Notes under the pieces: model-generated
Seen by the model: the letters and a program-made list of their open reading frames with translations, nothing else
Database searches by the model: none
Told to the model about the DNA's origin: nothing
Shown here: positions 26,650-36,115 of the stretch, in pieces
Layout of the letters: each line of letters opens with the position of its first letter
Numbering within the stretch: position 1 is the stretch's first letter
Source: Skermanella sp. TT6
GTDB taxonomy: Bacteria > Pseudomonadota > Alphaproteobacteria > Azospirillales > Azospirillaceae
Length of the DNA: 64,000 bases
Direction of reading: 5' to 3'
Assembly (NCBI RefSeq): GCF_016653635.2
Contig: NZ_CP067421.1
Location: 558,001-622,000 of the forward strand
Program-made: the position numbers and the translations under genes

Positions 26650-26975
26650 TTCTCATTTTTGGTTCTGAGAGGATTTTCGCCCGGTGAAATGGAGCGTCGA
26701 AAGGGTTGAAGGGCGAGGTCTGCCGGGCCGGGCCGATAAGAGGGGCTTGGCCCTGGGGTCGGCGATGGCCTCGAGCAGGGCCTGCCAGCTTGGAAAGACG
26801 AGGTAGGCTGTGATGGTGCGCAGGTGTTTGAAGAAGCAGTATTTGGCGCCGCGGGCGGCCACCGCGGCGCTCCAGGCGCGGACACACAGGGATGCCACGG
26901 TGTGGAACGCAAACGCGAGCAGGTTGAGGCTGACCAGCAGGTTGGACAGGGTATGCTGAACCGCGCCGGGATTCC
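26650..26975 (-). pseudogene. Transposase C-terminal remnant
   Basis: Leftward translation gives LSNLLVSLNLLAFAFHTVAS, then GAKYCFFKHLRTITAYLVFP and SWQALLEAI. This resembles the end of IS4/ISNCY-like DDE transposases (NLLAFAFHTV followed by FF.HLR.IT.Y..FP.W). The catalytic region is missing. The remnant adjoins the IS5-type end on one side and an IS3 piece on the other. Confidence 0.55.
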
Positions 26976-26992
26976 CGGAGGCCGAGTTGGTT

Positions 26993-27114
26993 GAGTCATG
27001 CCGCCATCCCGAATGGCAACATGCTGCGACTCCTGGTCGGAGAGGTGGATCAGGCCGCGGCTCTTGGGTGGCCGAAGGTCTTGAAGCGCATGCTGCGTCG
27101 CCGCAAGCGCGTAA
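26993..27114 (-). pseudogene. IS3-family orfB internal remnant
   Basis: The leftward frame reads ALAATQHALQDLRPPKSRGL, then IHLSDQESQHVAIRDG, recalling GLIHHSDRGSQYVAIRY in IS3 OrfB (the second catalytic aspartate region). The conserved HHSD is changed to HLSD. It ends at the stop codon of the CobW-type gene. Confidence 0.5.
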
Positions 27115-28212
27115 TCAACCACCCACGTGTCGTTCGAGCGTCTCGCCCGGTCTACCGGCCCTGGCCTGCGGATCAGTGAAGGCGGTGAAGGATCTCTGCA
27201 CGGTTGCAGGGTCCAAGCCCTGCGCAATGACGACGATCCGCGTGGCCGGAATGCCGTCGGGCCAGGCGCCGAGGTGAACCGGCTTGTGGATGAGATGTTG
27301 CACTCCCTGGACGACGACGGGAGTGTCCACTCCCCGGATCCATAGCAGTCCCTTGAGGCGAAGCACTTCCGTTCCGTGGCGGTTGAGCAGCATCGACAGC
27401 CAGAGCCCGAAGCGGGCCCAGTCGAGCGGCTTCTCCGCCGTCAGCAGGAACGCCCGGACGCCGCCGTGGCGGTTCACGTCAGGATGGCCGTGCCGGTGAT
27501 GGTCTTCACCGAGCTCCGAGGCCAGCCAGCGTGCGACTTCGCCCCGGCGGGCTTCGGCGTCGTGGATGTCGTCAAGGAACAGCGACACGTCCGGCGTCCG
27601 GGATTCGTCGAGCCGGACCCTGTCCGCCGTCGGGTTCAGCGCGGCCAGGCGGCGTTCGACCAGATCGACTGTCCAGGCGTCCGCCAGATCGATCTTGGAC
27701 AGGATGAGCCGGTCAGCAGCGGCGGCCTGGCGGACGGATTCCGGGTGTGCGTCCAGGTTCCGCTCGCCGTTGACGGCATCCACCACCGTCACGATGTTGC
27801 CGATCCGGAAGTGATGGCGCAACGCCGGGTCGGCCACCAGGGTCGCGACGATCGGCGCCGGGTCGGCCAGCCCGGTCGTCTCCAGGATCAGCCGGCCGAA
27901 GGCGGGCACCCGCCCGGCGGCACGCCGCCGGTCCAGGTCCAGGAGAGCTTCCTTCAGGTCGCCTCGGATCGTGCAGCAGATGCAGCCGCTCTTCAGGAGG
28001 ACCACGTCCTCGTCGATCTCCTCGACCAGGAAATGGTCGATCCCGACCTCGCCGAACTCGTTGATCAGGACCGCCGAATCCCTCAGTTCCGGCCGGGCGA
28101 GCAGGCGCTTCAACAGCGAGGTCTTGCCGGAGCCGAGAAAGCCGGTGAGGATGTTGACCGTCACCGGCGGCGGCGCGCTGGCGGCCAAGGCGTCAGCCAC
28201 GGCGGCCGGCAT
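27115..28212 (-). CDS. CobW/COG0523-family GTP-dependent metallochaperone
   Basis: The 365-residue GTPase has a P-loop (GFLGSGKTS, 24-32), the metal-binding CxCC motif ([12 protein letters not shown]77-C80) and [11 protein letters not shown] histidine-rich insert ([15 protein letters not shown], about 240) and the CobW C-terminal domain follow. Such proteins load zinc or other metals into client enzymes. As last gene of the cyclic-amide operon it probably serves the metal-dependent hydantoinase-like or deacetylase-like hydrolase. Its start overlaps the preceding small gene by 20 bases. Cobalt for cobalamin is less likely because no cob genes are near. Confidence 0.88.
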   Translation of the reverse strand: MPAAVADALAASAPPPVTVNILTGFLGSGKTSLLKRLLARPELRDSAVLINEFGEVGIDHFLVEEIDEDVVLLKSGCICCTIRGDLKEALLDLDRRRAAGRVPAFGRLILETTGLADPAPIVATLVADPALRHHFRIGNIVTVVDAVNGERNLDAHPESVRQAAAADRLILSKIDLADAWTVDLVERRLAALNPTADRVRLDESRTPDVSLFLDDIHDAEARRGEVARWLASELGEDHHRHGHPDVNRHGGVRAFLLTAEKPLDWARFGLWLSMLLNRHGTEVLRLKGLLWIRGVDTPVVVQGVQHLIHKPVHLGAWPDGIPATRIVVIAQGLDPATVQRSFTAFTDPQARAGRPGETLERHVGG

Positions 28213-28513
28213 ATTGCCGTGCCTCCATCGCCTCGATCACCGCCGGGTCAAGCGGGTCGCAGGTCCGTCCGGTGAGCCGCTCGGCCTCGGCCCAGACGGC
28301 GCCGAACTGTTCGACCACGGCGGACTTCCCGGTCCGGCCAGTCAGGGTGTAACGGTTCGCCCATTCCGTCAGCTTGAGCCCGTAGAGGGCAAGCACCTCG
28401 TTGGCGACGGCGGCGCGCCGCCTCCGCTCGGCCGATGGGGAAAGCGCCGCACCTTCCCCCAGGCCGTCGGTCCAGTGATCGGCAGCCCCGAACGTTCCGC
28501 ACAACCCGCACAT
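28193..28513 (-). CDS. Uncharacterised 106-residue protein with N-terminal CGLCG
   Basis: The protein starts [14 protein letters not shown] and continues with [20 protein letters not shown] and [16 protein letters not shown]. No membrane segment or signal peptide is seen. The paired cysteines at positions 2 and 5 plus a further cysteine could bind metal. It sits between a deacetylase-fold hydrolase and a CobW metallochaperone and overlaps the latter. It may therefore assist metal delivery or be a small subunit of the hydrolase. I do not recognise a named family. Confidence 0.7.
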   Translation of the reverse strand: MCGLCGTFGAADHWTDGLGEGAALSPSAERRRRAAVANEVLALYGLKLTEWANRYTLTGRTGKSAVVEQFGAVWAEAERLTGRTCDPLDPAVIEAMEARQYAGRRG

Positions 28514-28543
28514 GGCTTCATCGCCTCCCGTATCCGCTTGCCG

Positions 28544-29443
28544 TCATGAGTGGGGCCGCGCCGTGCCGGACTTGGGGAACCGGCGGGCGAAGTCCTCGGC
28601 GATCGTCTCCATGGTCACGAACTTCACCCCGTCGTGGCCCTTCAGGTGGTCGAACAGCCGCTGGTGCATCTGAAGGACATGCGGCTTGCCCGAGACGTCG
28701 GGGTGGATCGTCAGCGGGAACACGGCATAGTCGTAGTTCTCGTACACCCAGTCGAACTGGTCGCGCCACGTCTGCTCGATGTCGCGCGGGTTGACGAAGC
28801 CGTGGCTGTTCGGCGCCGCCTTGATGAACATCATCGGCGGCAGGTCATCAAGGTACCAGGACGCCGGGATCTCGATCAGGTCAGTTTCCTCGCCGGAGAC
28901 GTAGGGCTTCATCCAGGCCGACGGATGCTGCGAATAGTCGATCTTCGTCCACTGGTCGCCGACCGTCACGTAGTAAGGATGATGGTCGTTGTGCATCAGG
29001 GAATGGTCGTACTTGATCCCCTTCTTCAGCAGCAGCTCGTTCGTCTTGGAGCCGAACTCCCACCACGGCGCCACGTAGCCGCGCGGCGGCTTGCCCGACA
29101 GCTCGGCGATCAGGTCCACGCACTTGTCGAAGATCGCCTCCTCCTGAACGGGGGTCATGGCGATCGGGTTCTCGTGGCTGTAGCCGTGCATGCCGACCTC
29201 GTGCCCCGCGTCGGCGACGGCCTTCATCTGCTCGCGGAAGGTCTCGATCGAGTGGCCGGGCATGAACCAGGTGGTCTGGATGCCCCATTTCTCGAACATG
29301 CGCAGCAGCCGCATGCTGCCGACGCGCCCCGCGAAGACGCCGCGGGAGATGTCGCACGGGCTGTCCTCGCCGCCGTAGGAGCCGAGCCAGCCCGCGACGG
29401 CGTCCACGTCGATCCCGTAGGAAACCAGGATTTCTTTGGCCAT
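28544..29443 (-). CDS. Polysaccharide-deacetylase-fold hydrolase (cyclic imidase/PuuE-like)
   Basis: The 299-residue NodB-fold protein has the metal-site aspartates in GIDVDAV (D12, D14) and histidines in GMHGYSHE (H86, H90). It has the long [13 protein letters not shown] segment typical of the HpPgdA/PuuE/cyclic-imide-hydrolase group rather than of chitin deacetylases. It lacks a signal peptide, so it acts in the cytoplasm. Members of this group open allantoin or cyclic imides. Neighbouring hydantoinase, asparaginase and AllA-like genes support ring-opening of a cyclic amide. Confidence 0.8.
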   Translation of the reverse strand: MAKEILVSYGIDVDAVAGWLGSYGGEDSPCDISRGVFAGRVGSMRLLRMFEKWGIQTTWFMPGHSIETFREQMKAVADAGHEVGMHGYSHENPIAMTPVQEEAIFDKCVDLIAELSGKPPRGYVAPWWEFGSKTNELLLKKGIKYDHSLMHNDHHPYYVTVGDQWTKIDYSQHPSAWMKPYVSGEETDLIEIPASWYLDDLPPMMFIKAAPNSHGFVNPRDIEQTWRDQFDWVYENYDYAVFPLTIHPDVSGKPHVLQMHQRLFDHLKGHDGVKFVTMETIAEDFARRFPKSGTARPHS

Positions 29444-29497
29444 CTGTCTGTTCTTCCCTGCAATTTGATGTCTGTTTCGAAAATACCGACGGCGGCT

Positions 29498-30478
29498 TCA
29501 GTCCCCGCGAAGCCGCATCTGCCGCCGGATCTCCTGCGGGTCCTTCCCCGCTCCCAACAGCAGCGCCAACAGAATCCGCGCCTTGATGCCGCTGAGGTCG
29601 CCGCAGAAGATCGCGCCGGCCGCCGCGAGGTCGGAGCCGCCGCCGGCGCCGTAGATCGGCTCGACCCGCCCCTGCGGAGAGCGTGAGGTGACGGCGACGG
29701 GGATGCCCCGGCCGATCGCCTCGACCGCGGCTTCCGTCACCTCCGGCGTCGCGTTGCCGCGTCCGAAGGCTTCCAGGACCAGGCCGCGGGCGCCGTTCGC
29801 GACCGCCGCCCGGACGAACGCCGCGTCGGAACCCATGACCAGCTTGATCAGGTCCACGCGGGCCTCGATCCCGTCGGCGGCGATCGGATCGTGCCGGATG
29901 GTGCGGCGGTGCAATCGGACGCGGCCGGCATCGACCTCGCCCAGCTTGCCGTGCTCCGCCGACGCGAAGGTGCCGAGCCGCGACGCGTGGGTCTTGGTCG
30001 CGTCCCGGGCCGCGTGGATCTCCTGCCCGAAGACGATCAGCGCGCCCAGCCCGCGGGCCTCGTCGCACGCGGCGACACGGATGGCATCGGCGAGATTGCG
30101 CGGGCCGTCCGAATCCGGCTCGTCGGCATGGAGTTGCGCGCCGGTGAAGACGGCCGGCTTGTCCGACCTAACGGCCAGGTCGGCGAGCCAGGCGCTTTCC
30201 TCCATCGTGTCGGTACCGTGCGTGACGACCACGCCGGCGACCTCCGGCTCCGCCAGGATCGCGTCGATCCGCCGCCCCAGCCGGAAAGCCATGGGCAGGT
30301 CTATGCGGTAGCTGCCGACATTGGCGAACTCCTCCGTCTTCACCTCGACATCGGGGGCGAGCGGTCCGAGCGAGGCGATCAGCTCACCGCCCGCGACGTT
30401 GCTGACGACGGACGCGTGCTCCGCGCTGTAGCGCGAGGCGATCGTTCCGCCGGTGCTGAGAACGACGACATGTGTCAC
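29498..30478 (-). CDS. Asparaginase/glutaminase-family amidohydrolase
   Basis: A GTG at 30478 with GAAGAGAG upstream begins VTHVVVLSTGGTIAS; a longer frame starts 8 codons earlier. The 326-residue protein has both threonine motifs: GGTIA (11-15) and THGTDTMEE (86-94), plus a C-terminal GIKARILLALLL. It lacks a signal peptide, so it is cytoplasmic. In this operon it may hydrolyse an open-chain half-amide rather than free asparagine. Confidence 0.85.
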   Translation of the reverse strand: MTHVVVLSTGGTIASRYSAEHASVVSNVAGGELIASLGPLAPDVEVKTEEFANVGSYRIDLPMAFRLGRRIDAILAEPEVAGVVVTHGTDTMEESAWLADLAVRSDKPAVFTGAQLHADEPDSDGPRNLADAIRVAACDEARGLGALIVFGQEIHAARDATKTHASRLGTFASAEHGKLGEVDAGRVRLHRRTIRHDPIAADGIEARVDLIKLVMGSDAAFVRAAVANGARGLVLEAFGRGNATPEVTEAAVEAIGRGIPVAVTSRSPQGRVEPIYGAGGGSDLAAAGAIFCGDLSGIKARILLALLLGAGKDPQEIRRQMRLRGD

Positions 30479-30498
30479 CGGGTCTCTCTTCCCTTTCC

Positions 30499-31251
30499 TC
30501 AATACCGTCCGACGAGCAGGCCGCCGTCCACGACGATGACCTGTCCCGTGATGTAACGGGCGGCGGGCGATGCGAGGAACAACGCGACATCGGCAATTTC
30601 TTCAGGCTCGCCGACGCGGCCCATCGGGATGTAGTCGGCCGCGGCCTCCAGCCCGGCTGGACCGAGCGAGTGGACCTCCGACAGAGCCTGGGCGGTGCGG
30701 ATGTATCCGGGTGCGATGCCGTTGACCCGGACGCCGTCGCGTGCCAGTTCGACCGCGAGGCCGCGGACCAGCCCGACCACGCCCGACTTCGCGGCGGAAT
30801 AGTGGACGTGCTCGTTCCAGCCGTAGGCGACACCCATGATCGAGGACATTGCAATCACGCTGCCGCTGCGCCGCTCGCGCATGCCGGGAGCCGCCGCGCG
30901 CACGATCCTCATGACCCCGCCCAGGTCGATGTCGAGGGTGTGGTTCCACTTCTCGTCGGTCAGGTCCGCCAGCGGGACCTTGTGCGCGATGCCGGCATTG
31001 GCGACCACCACGTCGATGCCGCCATGGGCGGCAGTGACCGAGGCGACGATCGCTTCCGCCCCGGCGGTATCGCGCACGTCCAGCCGGTGGAACTCCGCCC
31101 GCCCGCCGGAGGCGACGATCCCGGCCGCAGCCTCCGCCCCCACGGCGTCGAGCACGTCGGTCAGGACGACATGATAGCCGGCGGCTCCGAAGGCTGTCGC
31201 CGTGGCACGGCCTATCCCGATGCCGGCTCCCGTTATCAGTACAGTCGGCAT
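30499..31251 (-). CDS. SDR-family oxidoreductase
   Basis: The 250-residue classical short-chain dehydrogenase has TGAGIGIG near the start, NAG (VVANAGIAH), a serine in AMSSIMG and YSAAK. The acidic residue after the second strand (LTDVLD) suggests NAD preference. It lies between the asparaginase and hydantoinase genes and probably oxidises a hydroxyl on the imported compound or breakdown product. Confidence 0.85.
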   Translation of the reverse strand: MPTVLITGAGIGIGRATATAFGAAGYHVVLTDVLDAVGAEAAAGIVASGGRAEFHRLDVRDTAGAEAIVASVTAAHGGIDVVVANAGIAHKVPLADLTDEKWNHTLDIDLGGVMRIVRAAAPGMRERRSGSVIAMSSIMGVAYGWNEHVHYSAAKSGVVGLVRGLAVELARDGVRVNGIAPGYIRTAQALSEVHSLGPAGLEAAADYIPMGRVGEPEEIADVALFLASPAARYITGQVIVVDGGLLVGRY

Positions 31252-31260
31252 GATGTCACC

Positions 31261-32694
31261 TCAGATTTCACGGCCATGCGCAGGCACCGCATAGGGCGAC
31301 AACCCTCGTTTCAGGAACCCGCCGTCGCCCGGTTCGCCGACGATCCGGCCCTCCTCCGCGACCAGCATGCCGCGGAGATACGTGGCGACCGGCCAGCCGG
31401 TGACCGCCATGCCCTCGTAAGGCGTGTAGTCGGCGCCATGGTGCATCAGTTCCTGCCGGATCGTTTCCTTGCGGTTGGGGTCCCACAGGACGAGGTCGGC
31501 GTCGAAGCCGGGCGCGATCGATCCCTTGCGCGGGTAGAGCCCGTACATCTTGGCGTGGTTGGTCGAGGTGAGCGCCACGAACTCGTTCAGGCTGATCCGT
31601 CCCTCGACCACGCCCTTCGAGTACAGGATCGGAAGCCGCGTCTCGACGCCGGGGATGCCGTTCGGCACCCACCGGAACGAGGTCCGCGCCTTGGGATTCA
31701 GCTTGCCCTGCTCGCCCTCGTAGTAGAACGGGCAATGGTCGGAGGAGAAGGTCTGGAACACGCCCGTGCGGATACCCTCCCAGATTGCCTCCCAGCTCGC
31801 GTGGTCGCGCGGCGGCGGGGAACAGACGTATTTGCCGCCGGTCTCGTCCATGTTGAGACCCTTCAGGTCGTCCGCCGTCAGCGCGATGTACTGGGGGCAG
31901 GTCTCGCCATAGACCTTAAGGCCCTTGCGCTGCGCCCAGCGGATCTGCTCCATCGGTTCGCGGCCGGAAACATGGACGATCATGACCGGCACGTCGGTCA
32001 GCTCGGCATGGCTGATGGCGCGATGCGTCGCCTCGCGCTCGACCGACTCGGGGCGCGAGACCGCGTGGTAGTAGGGCGCCTTCCTGCCGGCCTGCTCCAG
32101 CCGCTCGGTCATGAAGCGGATCGCGTCGTAGCCTTCGCAATGGACCATGACCAGCGCGCCGCAGCCCCGCGCGCAGTCGAACACCTCCAGCAACTGGCGG
32201 TCGTTCAGCACCAGGTCATCATAAGTCATGAAGACCTTGAACGAGGTGTAGCCGTCGTCCACCAGCGCCGGCAGCTCCTGGCCCAGGACGCTGGCGGTCG
32301 GGTCGCTGATGATCAGGTGAAAACCGTAATCGCAATAGCTCCTGCCGTCGGCCTCCTTGTGGTAGTCGGCGACGCTGGCGCGTAGCGACGCGCCGCGCGG
32401 CTGGAGCGCGAAGGGGATCACGGTGGTGTTGCCGCCGGCGATGGCGGAGCGCGTGCCGGTCTCGAACCCGTCCGCCATGGCGGGGCCGCCGAACGCCGGC
32501 TGGGCCAGGTGGACGTGGCTGTCGATGCCGCCCGGCATCACCAGCAGGCCGGAGGCATCGACCCGGGCCGCACCATCCTCCAGCCGGTCGGCGACGGCCG
32601 CGATCCGGCCGGACCGGATGCCAACGTCGGCCCTGACCGTGTCCGCAGCGGTCACGACGGTGCCACCGCGGATGACCAGATCGAAATCACTCAT
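31261..32694 (-). CDS. Dihydropyrimidinase/D-hydantoinase-like amidohydrolase
   Basis: The 477-residue enzyme (ATG at 32694; a GTG one codon earlier) has HVH metal ligands near residue 60 in GGIDSHVHLAQP and a carbamylated lysine near 153 (TSFKVFMTYDD). Single histidines follow in MVHCEGYD and IVHVSGRE, and the final aspartate is in FSSDHCPF. This is the binuclear zinc set of hydantoinases. It opens cyclic ureides or imides such as hydantoins or dihydropyrimidines. It is the core enzyme of this operon. Confidence 0.9.
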   Translation of the reverse strand: MSDFDLVIRGGTVVTAADTVRADVGIRSGRIAAVADRLEDGAARVDASGLLVMPGGIDSHVHLAQPAFGGPAMADGFETGTRSAIAGGNTTVIPFALQPRGASLRASVADYHKEADGRSYCDYGFHLIISDPTASVLGQELPALVDDGYTSFKVFMTYDDLVLNDRQLLEVFDCARGCGALVMVHCEGYDAIRFMTERLEQAGRKAPYYHAVSRPESVEREATHRAISHAELTDVPVMIVHVSGREPMEQIRWAQRKGLKVYGETCPQYIALTADDLKGLNMDETGGKYVCSPPPRDHASWEAIWEGIRTGVFQTFSSDHCPFYYEGEQGKLNPKARTSFRWVPNGIPGVETRLPILYSKGVVEGRISLNEFVALTSTNHAKMYGLYPRKGSIAPGFDADLVLWDPNRKETIRQELMHHGADYTPYEGMAVTGWPVATYLRGMLVAEEGRIVGEPGDGGFLKRGLSPYAVPAHGREI

Positions 32695-32724
32695 CACGAA
32701 TCTCCCTTCAGTCCCGTTCCCGCG

Positions 32725-33483
32725 TCAGACCATCACGTCGCCGCCGTTGGGCGACAGCGTCTGGCCGGCATAGAAGGCGCCCGCCGGGGAGGCGAGCAGC
32801 AGTACGGTGGGGGCGATCTCCTCGACCTGCCCGAAGCGGCCGATCGGAAGCTGCGCCTTCTTCATGGCGCGCCATTCCTCGGTCAGCCCCATCAGCAGCT
32901 CCGTCTCGACCGGGCCGGGAGCGATCGCGTTGACCATAACGCCGTGGGGCGCCCCCTCGTAGGACAGCGCTCGGGTGAAGCCGACGATGCCCGCCTTCGC
33001 GGCGCAGTAATGCGCCAGGCCGGGAGCGCCCTTGTAGGCGAGCTGCGAGGCGAAATTGATGACGCGGCCGTAGGACCGTTCAACCATCCCCCCGAAGAAG
33101 GCATGGGTGACCAGGAAGGTGCCGCGCAGGTGGACGCCGATCATGCGGTCCCAGTCGGCGACGGTGATCCCGGTGAAGGGCTTGTCGCCGCCGATGCCGG
33201 CGCAGTTGACCAGGATGTCCACCTGCCCCAGCCGCTCCTTCGCCCAGGCAGCCATGGCCGCGACATCCGCCTCGTCCGCGACGTCGCAGTGCATTGCGTG
33301 GACGGTGAAGCCCTCGCCGTCGAGCCGGGCGGCCAGCGCCCCGGCGTTGGCCTCGTCGCGGTAGTGGCACAGCGCCACCTCGGCACCGTGGCGGGCGAAC
33401 AGCTCGACCACGGCGGCGCCGATGCCGCGGCTGCCGCCCGTGACCAGCGCCTTCCGGCCGGCGAGACTGAAAATGGCCGTCAT
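32725..33483 (-). CDS. SDR-family oxidoreductase (FabG-like)
   Basis: The 252-residue protein has TGGSRGIG, NCAGIGG, a serine in NFASQLAYKG and YCAAK. It resembles 3-oxoacyl-ACP or sugar dehydrogenases. RBS GAGGAAAAGGG precedes the ATG. A second SDR of different sequence lies two genes downstream, so the pathway may involve two redox steps or an epimerisation. Confidence 0.85.
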   Translation of the reverse strand: MTAIFSLAGRKALVTGGSRGIGAAVVELFARHGAEVALCHYRDEANAGALAARLDGEGFTVHAMHCDVADEADVAAMAAWAKERLGQVDILVNCAGIGGDKPFTGITVADWDRMIGVHLRGTFLVTHAFFGGMVERSYGRVINFASQLAYKGAPGLAHYCAAKAGIVGFTRALSYEGAPHGVMVNAIAPGPVETELLMGLTEEWRAMKKAQLPIGRFGQVEEIAPTVLLLASPAGAFYAGQTLSPNGGDVMV

Positions 33484-33500
33484 GTCCCTTTTCCTCCTGT

Positions 33501-34418
33501 TCAGGCGGTCGCCCGGCCGTGGAGCCAGTCCGCATAGGCGCGCACGCCCTGTTCGAATGTCATGTCCGGCCGGAAGCCGAGATCGCGCTCGACGGCGGAG
33601 ATGTCGAAGCGGCGCTGCACATCGTCCACGGGATCGGCGCCCTCCCCCAGCTCGATGTCGGCATCCGGCAGGATGCCGCGGACGATCTCGCCGATCTCGG
33701 CCAGGGTCAGGTAGCTGCCGCCGGTGACGTTGTAGGTCCGGCGCGGGAGGTCCGGCTTGTCGAGCGCCATGACCAGCGCCCGGGCCGCGTCCTCCACATG
33801 GATGAACTGGCGGTGGAAGCCGCGCCCGAACGGGATGCGGGTCGGACGGCCTGCGAGCGCGTCCGTGATCATGGTCCGTACGACGCAGTCGGTCGTCCGG
33901 CGCGGCCCGTAGACCCAGGACAGCCGAAGGCTGACGCCGTCGACTCCGTACTGCTTCGCGTAAGTGGAGACGAGCTGCTCGCCCGCGACCTTGCTGGCGC
34001 CGTAGACGCTGCCGGGGATCATCGGCACGTCCTCCGGCACCGGGCCCTCCGGCGTGTCGCCGTAGGCGCTGGTGGAGGAGCAGAACACGAAGCGGGCGCC
34101 GTGGATGCGCGCGATCTCCAGCACGTTGGCGGTGCCGACGATGTTGACCTGGACCATGGAATGCGGGTTGTCGCGCGCCACCATGGGGCCGGAATGGGCT
34201 CCGCAATGGACGATGCCGGTGATGCGGTTCTCGACCGCGAGGGCGTGCAGGCGGTGCACGTCGCCGACGTCGCAGACCGTGACCGGCAGCCCGTCGGAAG
34301 TTGCGGACACGCGGTCGACCGGCAGGACGCGGCTGCCCCGGCCTTCGAGAAGGATACGGACGGCGTTGCCGATCAGGCCGGCGGCGCCGGTGACCAGGAT
34401 CGTGGACTCGTCGCTCAT
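33501..34418 (-). CDS. NAD-dependent epimerase/dehydratase (extended SDR)
   Basis: The 305-residue protein has TGAAGLIG near the N-terminus, SSTSAYG with the catalytic serine and YGASK with tyrosine and lysine. A C-terminal substrate domain (RPDMTFEQGVRAYADWL) follows. Extended SDRs of this size change sugar or sugar-acid stereochemistry or oxidise them. Its presence beside a hydantoinase suggests that the substrate may carry a sugar-like moiety. Confidence 0.83.
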   Translation of the reverse strand: MSDESTILVTGAAGLIGNAVRILLEGRGSRVLPVDRVSATSDGLPVTVCDVGDVHRLHALAVENRITGIVHCGAHSGPMVARDNPHSMVQVNIVGTANVLEIARIHGARFVFCSSTSAYGDTPEGPVPEDVPMIPGSVYGASKVAGEQLVSTYAKQYGVDGVSLRLSWVYGPRRTTDCVVRTMITDALAGRPTRIPFGRGFHRQFIHVEDAARALVMALDKPDLPRRTYNVTGGSYLTLAEIGEIVRGILPDADIELGEGADPVDDVQRRFDISAVERDLGFRPDMTFEQGVRAYADWLHGRATA

Positions 34419-34447
34419 GTCGTACTTGTTCCTTATGCCTGAGCCCC

Positions 34448-36115
34448 TCATGCCTGAGCCATCGCGTGGCGACTCAACGCGCGGGTGCGCTGCGCCTCGC
34501 TCTGTTCGATCGGAAGTTCGGCCGCCAGCAGGGCTTTGGTGTAGTCCTCGGCCGGGCGGGCGAAGATCGTCTCCGTCTCGCCGTGCTCGACGATCTTGCC
34601 GTTGCGCATCACGGCGACGTAGTGGGCCAGCGACCGGACGGAGTTGAGGTCGTGGGTGATGAAGAGCGCCGACAGGCCCATGTCCCGCTGGAGGTCGCGC
34701 ACGAGGTCGATGATCTGGGCGCGGACCCGGATGTCCAGCGCCGTCGTCGGCTCGTCGAACACGACGAAGTCGGGACCGGTGGCAAGCGCGCGCGCGATGC
34801 CGATCCGCTTCTGCTCGCCGGCCGTCAACTGGTGCGGATACGCCGCCGCCAGCGACGCGGGCAGGCGCACCATGTCGAGCAGCTCGCGCACCCGCCTGGC
34901 GCGGGCGGCCCGGTCCATGCCGGGGCTGAGGCCGAGCGGCTCCGCGATCAGGTCCTCCACCGGCCAGCGCGGGTTGAGGGCCACGTAGGGTTCCTGGAAC
35001 ACCATCTGGATGCGCCGGCGGAGCGGCCGGAACCCGCGCTCCGACAGGGTCGTGGTGTCGGTTCCGTCGAACAGGATGCGCCCGCCGTCGGAGTCGAGCA
35101 GGCGGACCAGGCACTGTCCGGCCGTCGTCTTGCCGGAGCCGCTCTCGCCGACCAGGGCCAGCGTCTCCCCCGCCGCGACCGAGAAGGAGATTCCGTCCAC
35201 CGCCCGGACGAGCTTGCCGTTGCCGACGGGGAAGGACTTCTCCAGCTTCTCGACCTCGAGCAGCGGCTTTGGCGGTGCGGAGGCGGCGGTGCCGAACGCC
35301 CCCATCGGAGTGGGCCGGACCCGCGCCGCGTCGAGCAGCACGGCGCTGTACTGCGCCTCCGGCTTCTCCAGGAAGCGGCCGGCCGGCTTCAGCTCGACGA
35401 TCCGGCCGTCGCGCATGATGGCGATGCGGTCGCAGTAGTTGGCGACCACACCGAGGTCGTGGGTGATGATCACGGCGCCGAGGCCGAGGTCGCGGCACCG
35501 CTTGACCAGCAGGTCGAGCACCTGGACCTGGATCGTGGCGTCGAGACCGAGCGTCGCGTCGTCGGCCAGCACGATCTGCGGTTCCGCAATCATCGCCATG
35601 GCGATGACGACGCGCTGCGCCATGCCGCCCGAAAGCTCGTGCGGATAGGCGTGGGCGCGGCGTTCCGGATCGACGATGCCGACCCTGGCGAACAGGTCGA
35701 CCGCCGCCTTCCAGGCGCCCCGGCGGCTGCCGCCCTTGTGCGCGCGAAGGACGCGGGCGACCTGGGCGCCGACCTTCTCGACCGGGTCGAGCAGCGCCTT
35801 GGCGTTGGTGCCGATCAGGGCGATCCGGCCGCCGCGAAGCTCGCGCTTCTCCCGCGGCGTCATGGACGGCACGGACCGGCCGGACAGGCGCACGTCACCG
35901 CCCGTGATCCGGCCGCCCTCGGGCAGCAGGTCGATCAGGGCCCGCGCGAGGACGGACTTGCCGGCCCCGGTCTCGCCGACGATGCCGAGCACCTCGTCGC
36001 GCCGCAGGGTGAAGCTGACATCGCTCAGGACCGTCCGGTCGCCGAACGCGACCCTCAGCTTTTCGACGTCCAGGAGGACGCTGGAATCGGGGGCGTGAGA
36101 ATCGGGGGCGGTCAT
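34448..36115 (-). CDS. Fused Opp/Dpp-type ABC ATPase (DppD-DppF fusion)
   Basis: The 555-residue protein carries two complete nucleotide-binding domains. The first has GETGAGKS (47-54), LSGGMAQ and VLADDATLGLD. The second has GESGSGKTT, a degenerate signature LTAGEQK, and VFDEPTTALD. Opp/Dpp systems usually use two separate ATPases, so this is a natural fusion. It powers the permease pair encoded just upstream. ATG overlaps the preceding stop codon (ATGA). An in-frame upstream extension would overlap the permease and is rejected. Confidence 0.9.
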   Translation of the reverse strand: MTAPDSHAPDSSVLLDVEKLRVAFGDRTVLSDVSFTLRRDEVLGIVGETGAGKSVLARALIDLLPEGGRITGGDVRLSGRSVPSMTPREKRELRGGRIALIGTNAKALLDPVEKVGAQVARVLRAHKGGSRRGAWKAAVDLFARVGIVDPERRAHAYPHELSGGMAQRVVIAMAMIAEPQIVLADDATLGLDATIQVQVLDLLVKRCRDLGLGAVIITHDLGVVANYCDRIAIMRDGRIVELKPAGRFLEKPEAQYSAVLLDAARVRPTPMGAFGTAASAPPKPLLEVEKLEKSFPVGNGKLVRAVDGISFSVAAGETLALVGESGSGKTTAGQCLVRLLDSDGGRILFDGTDTTTLSERGFRPLRRRIQMVFQEPYVALNPRWPVEDLIAEPLGLSPGMDRAARARRVRELLDMVRLPASLAAAYPHQLTAGEQKRIGIARALATGPDFVVFDEPTTALDIRVRAQIIDLVRDLQRDMGLSALFITHDLNSVRSLAHYVAVMRNGKIVEHGETETIFARPAEDYTKALLAAELPIEQSEAQRTRALSRHAMAQA

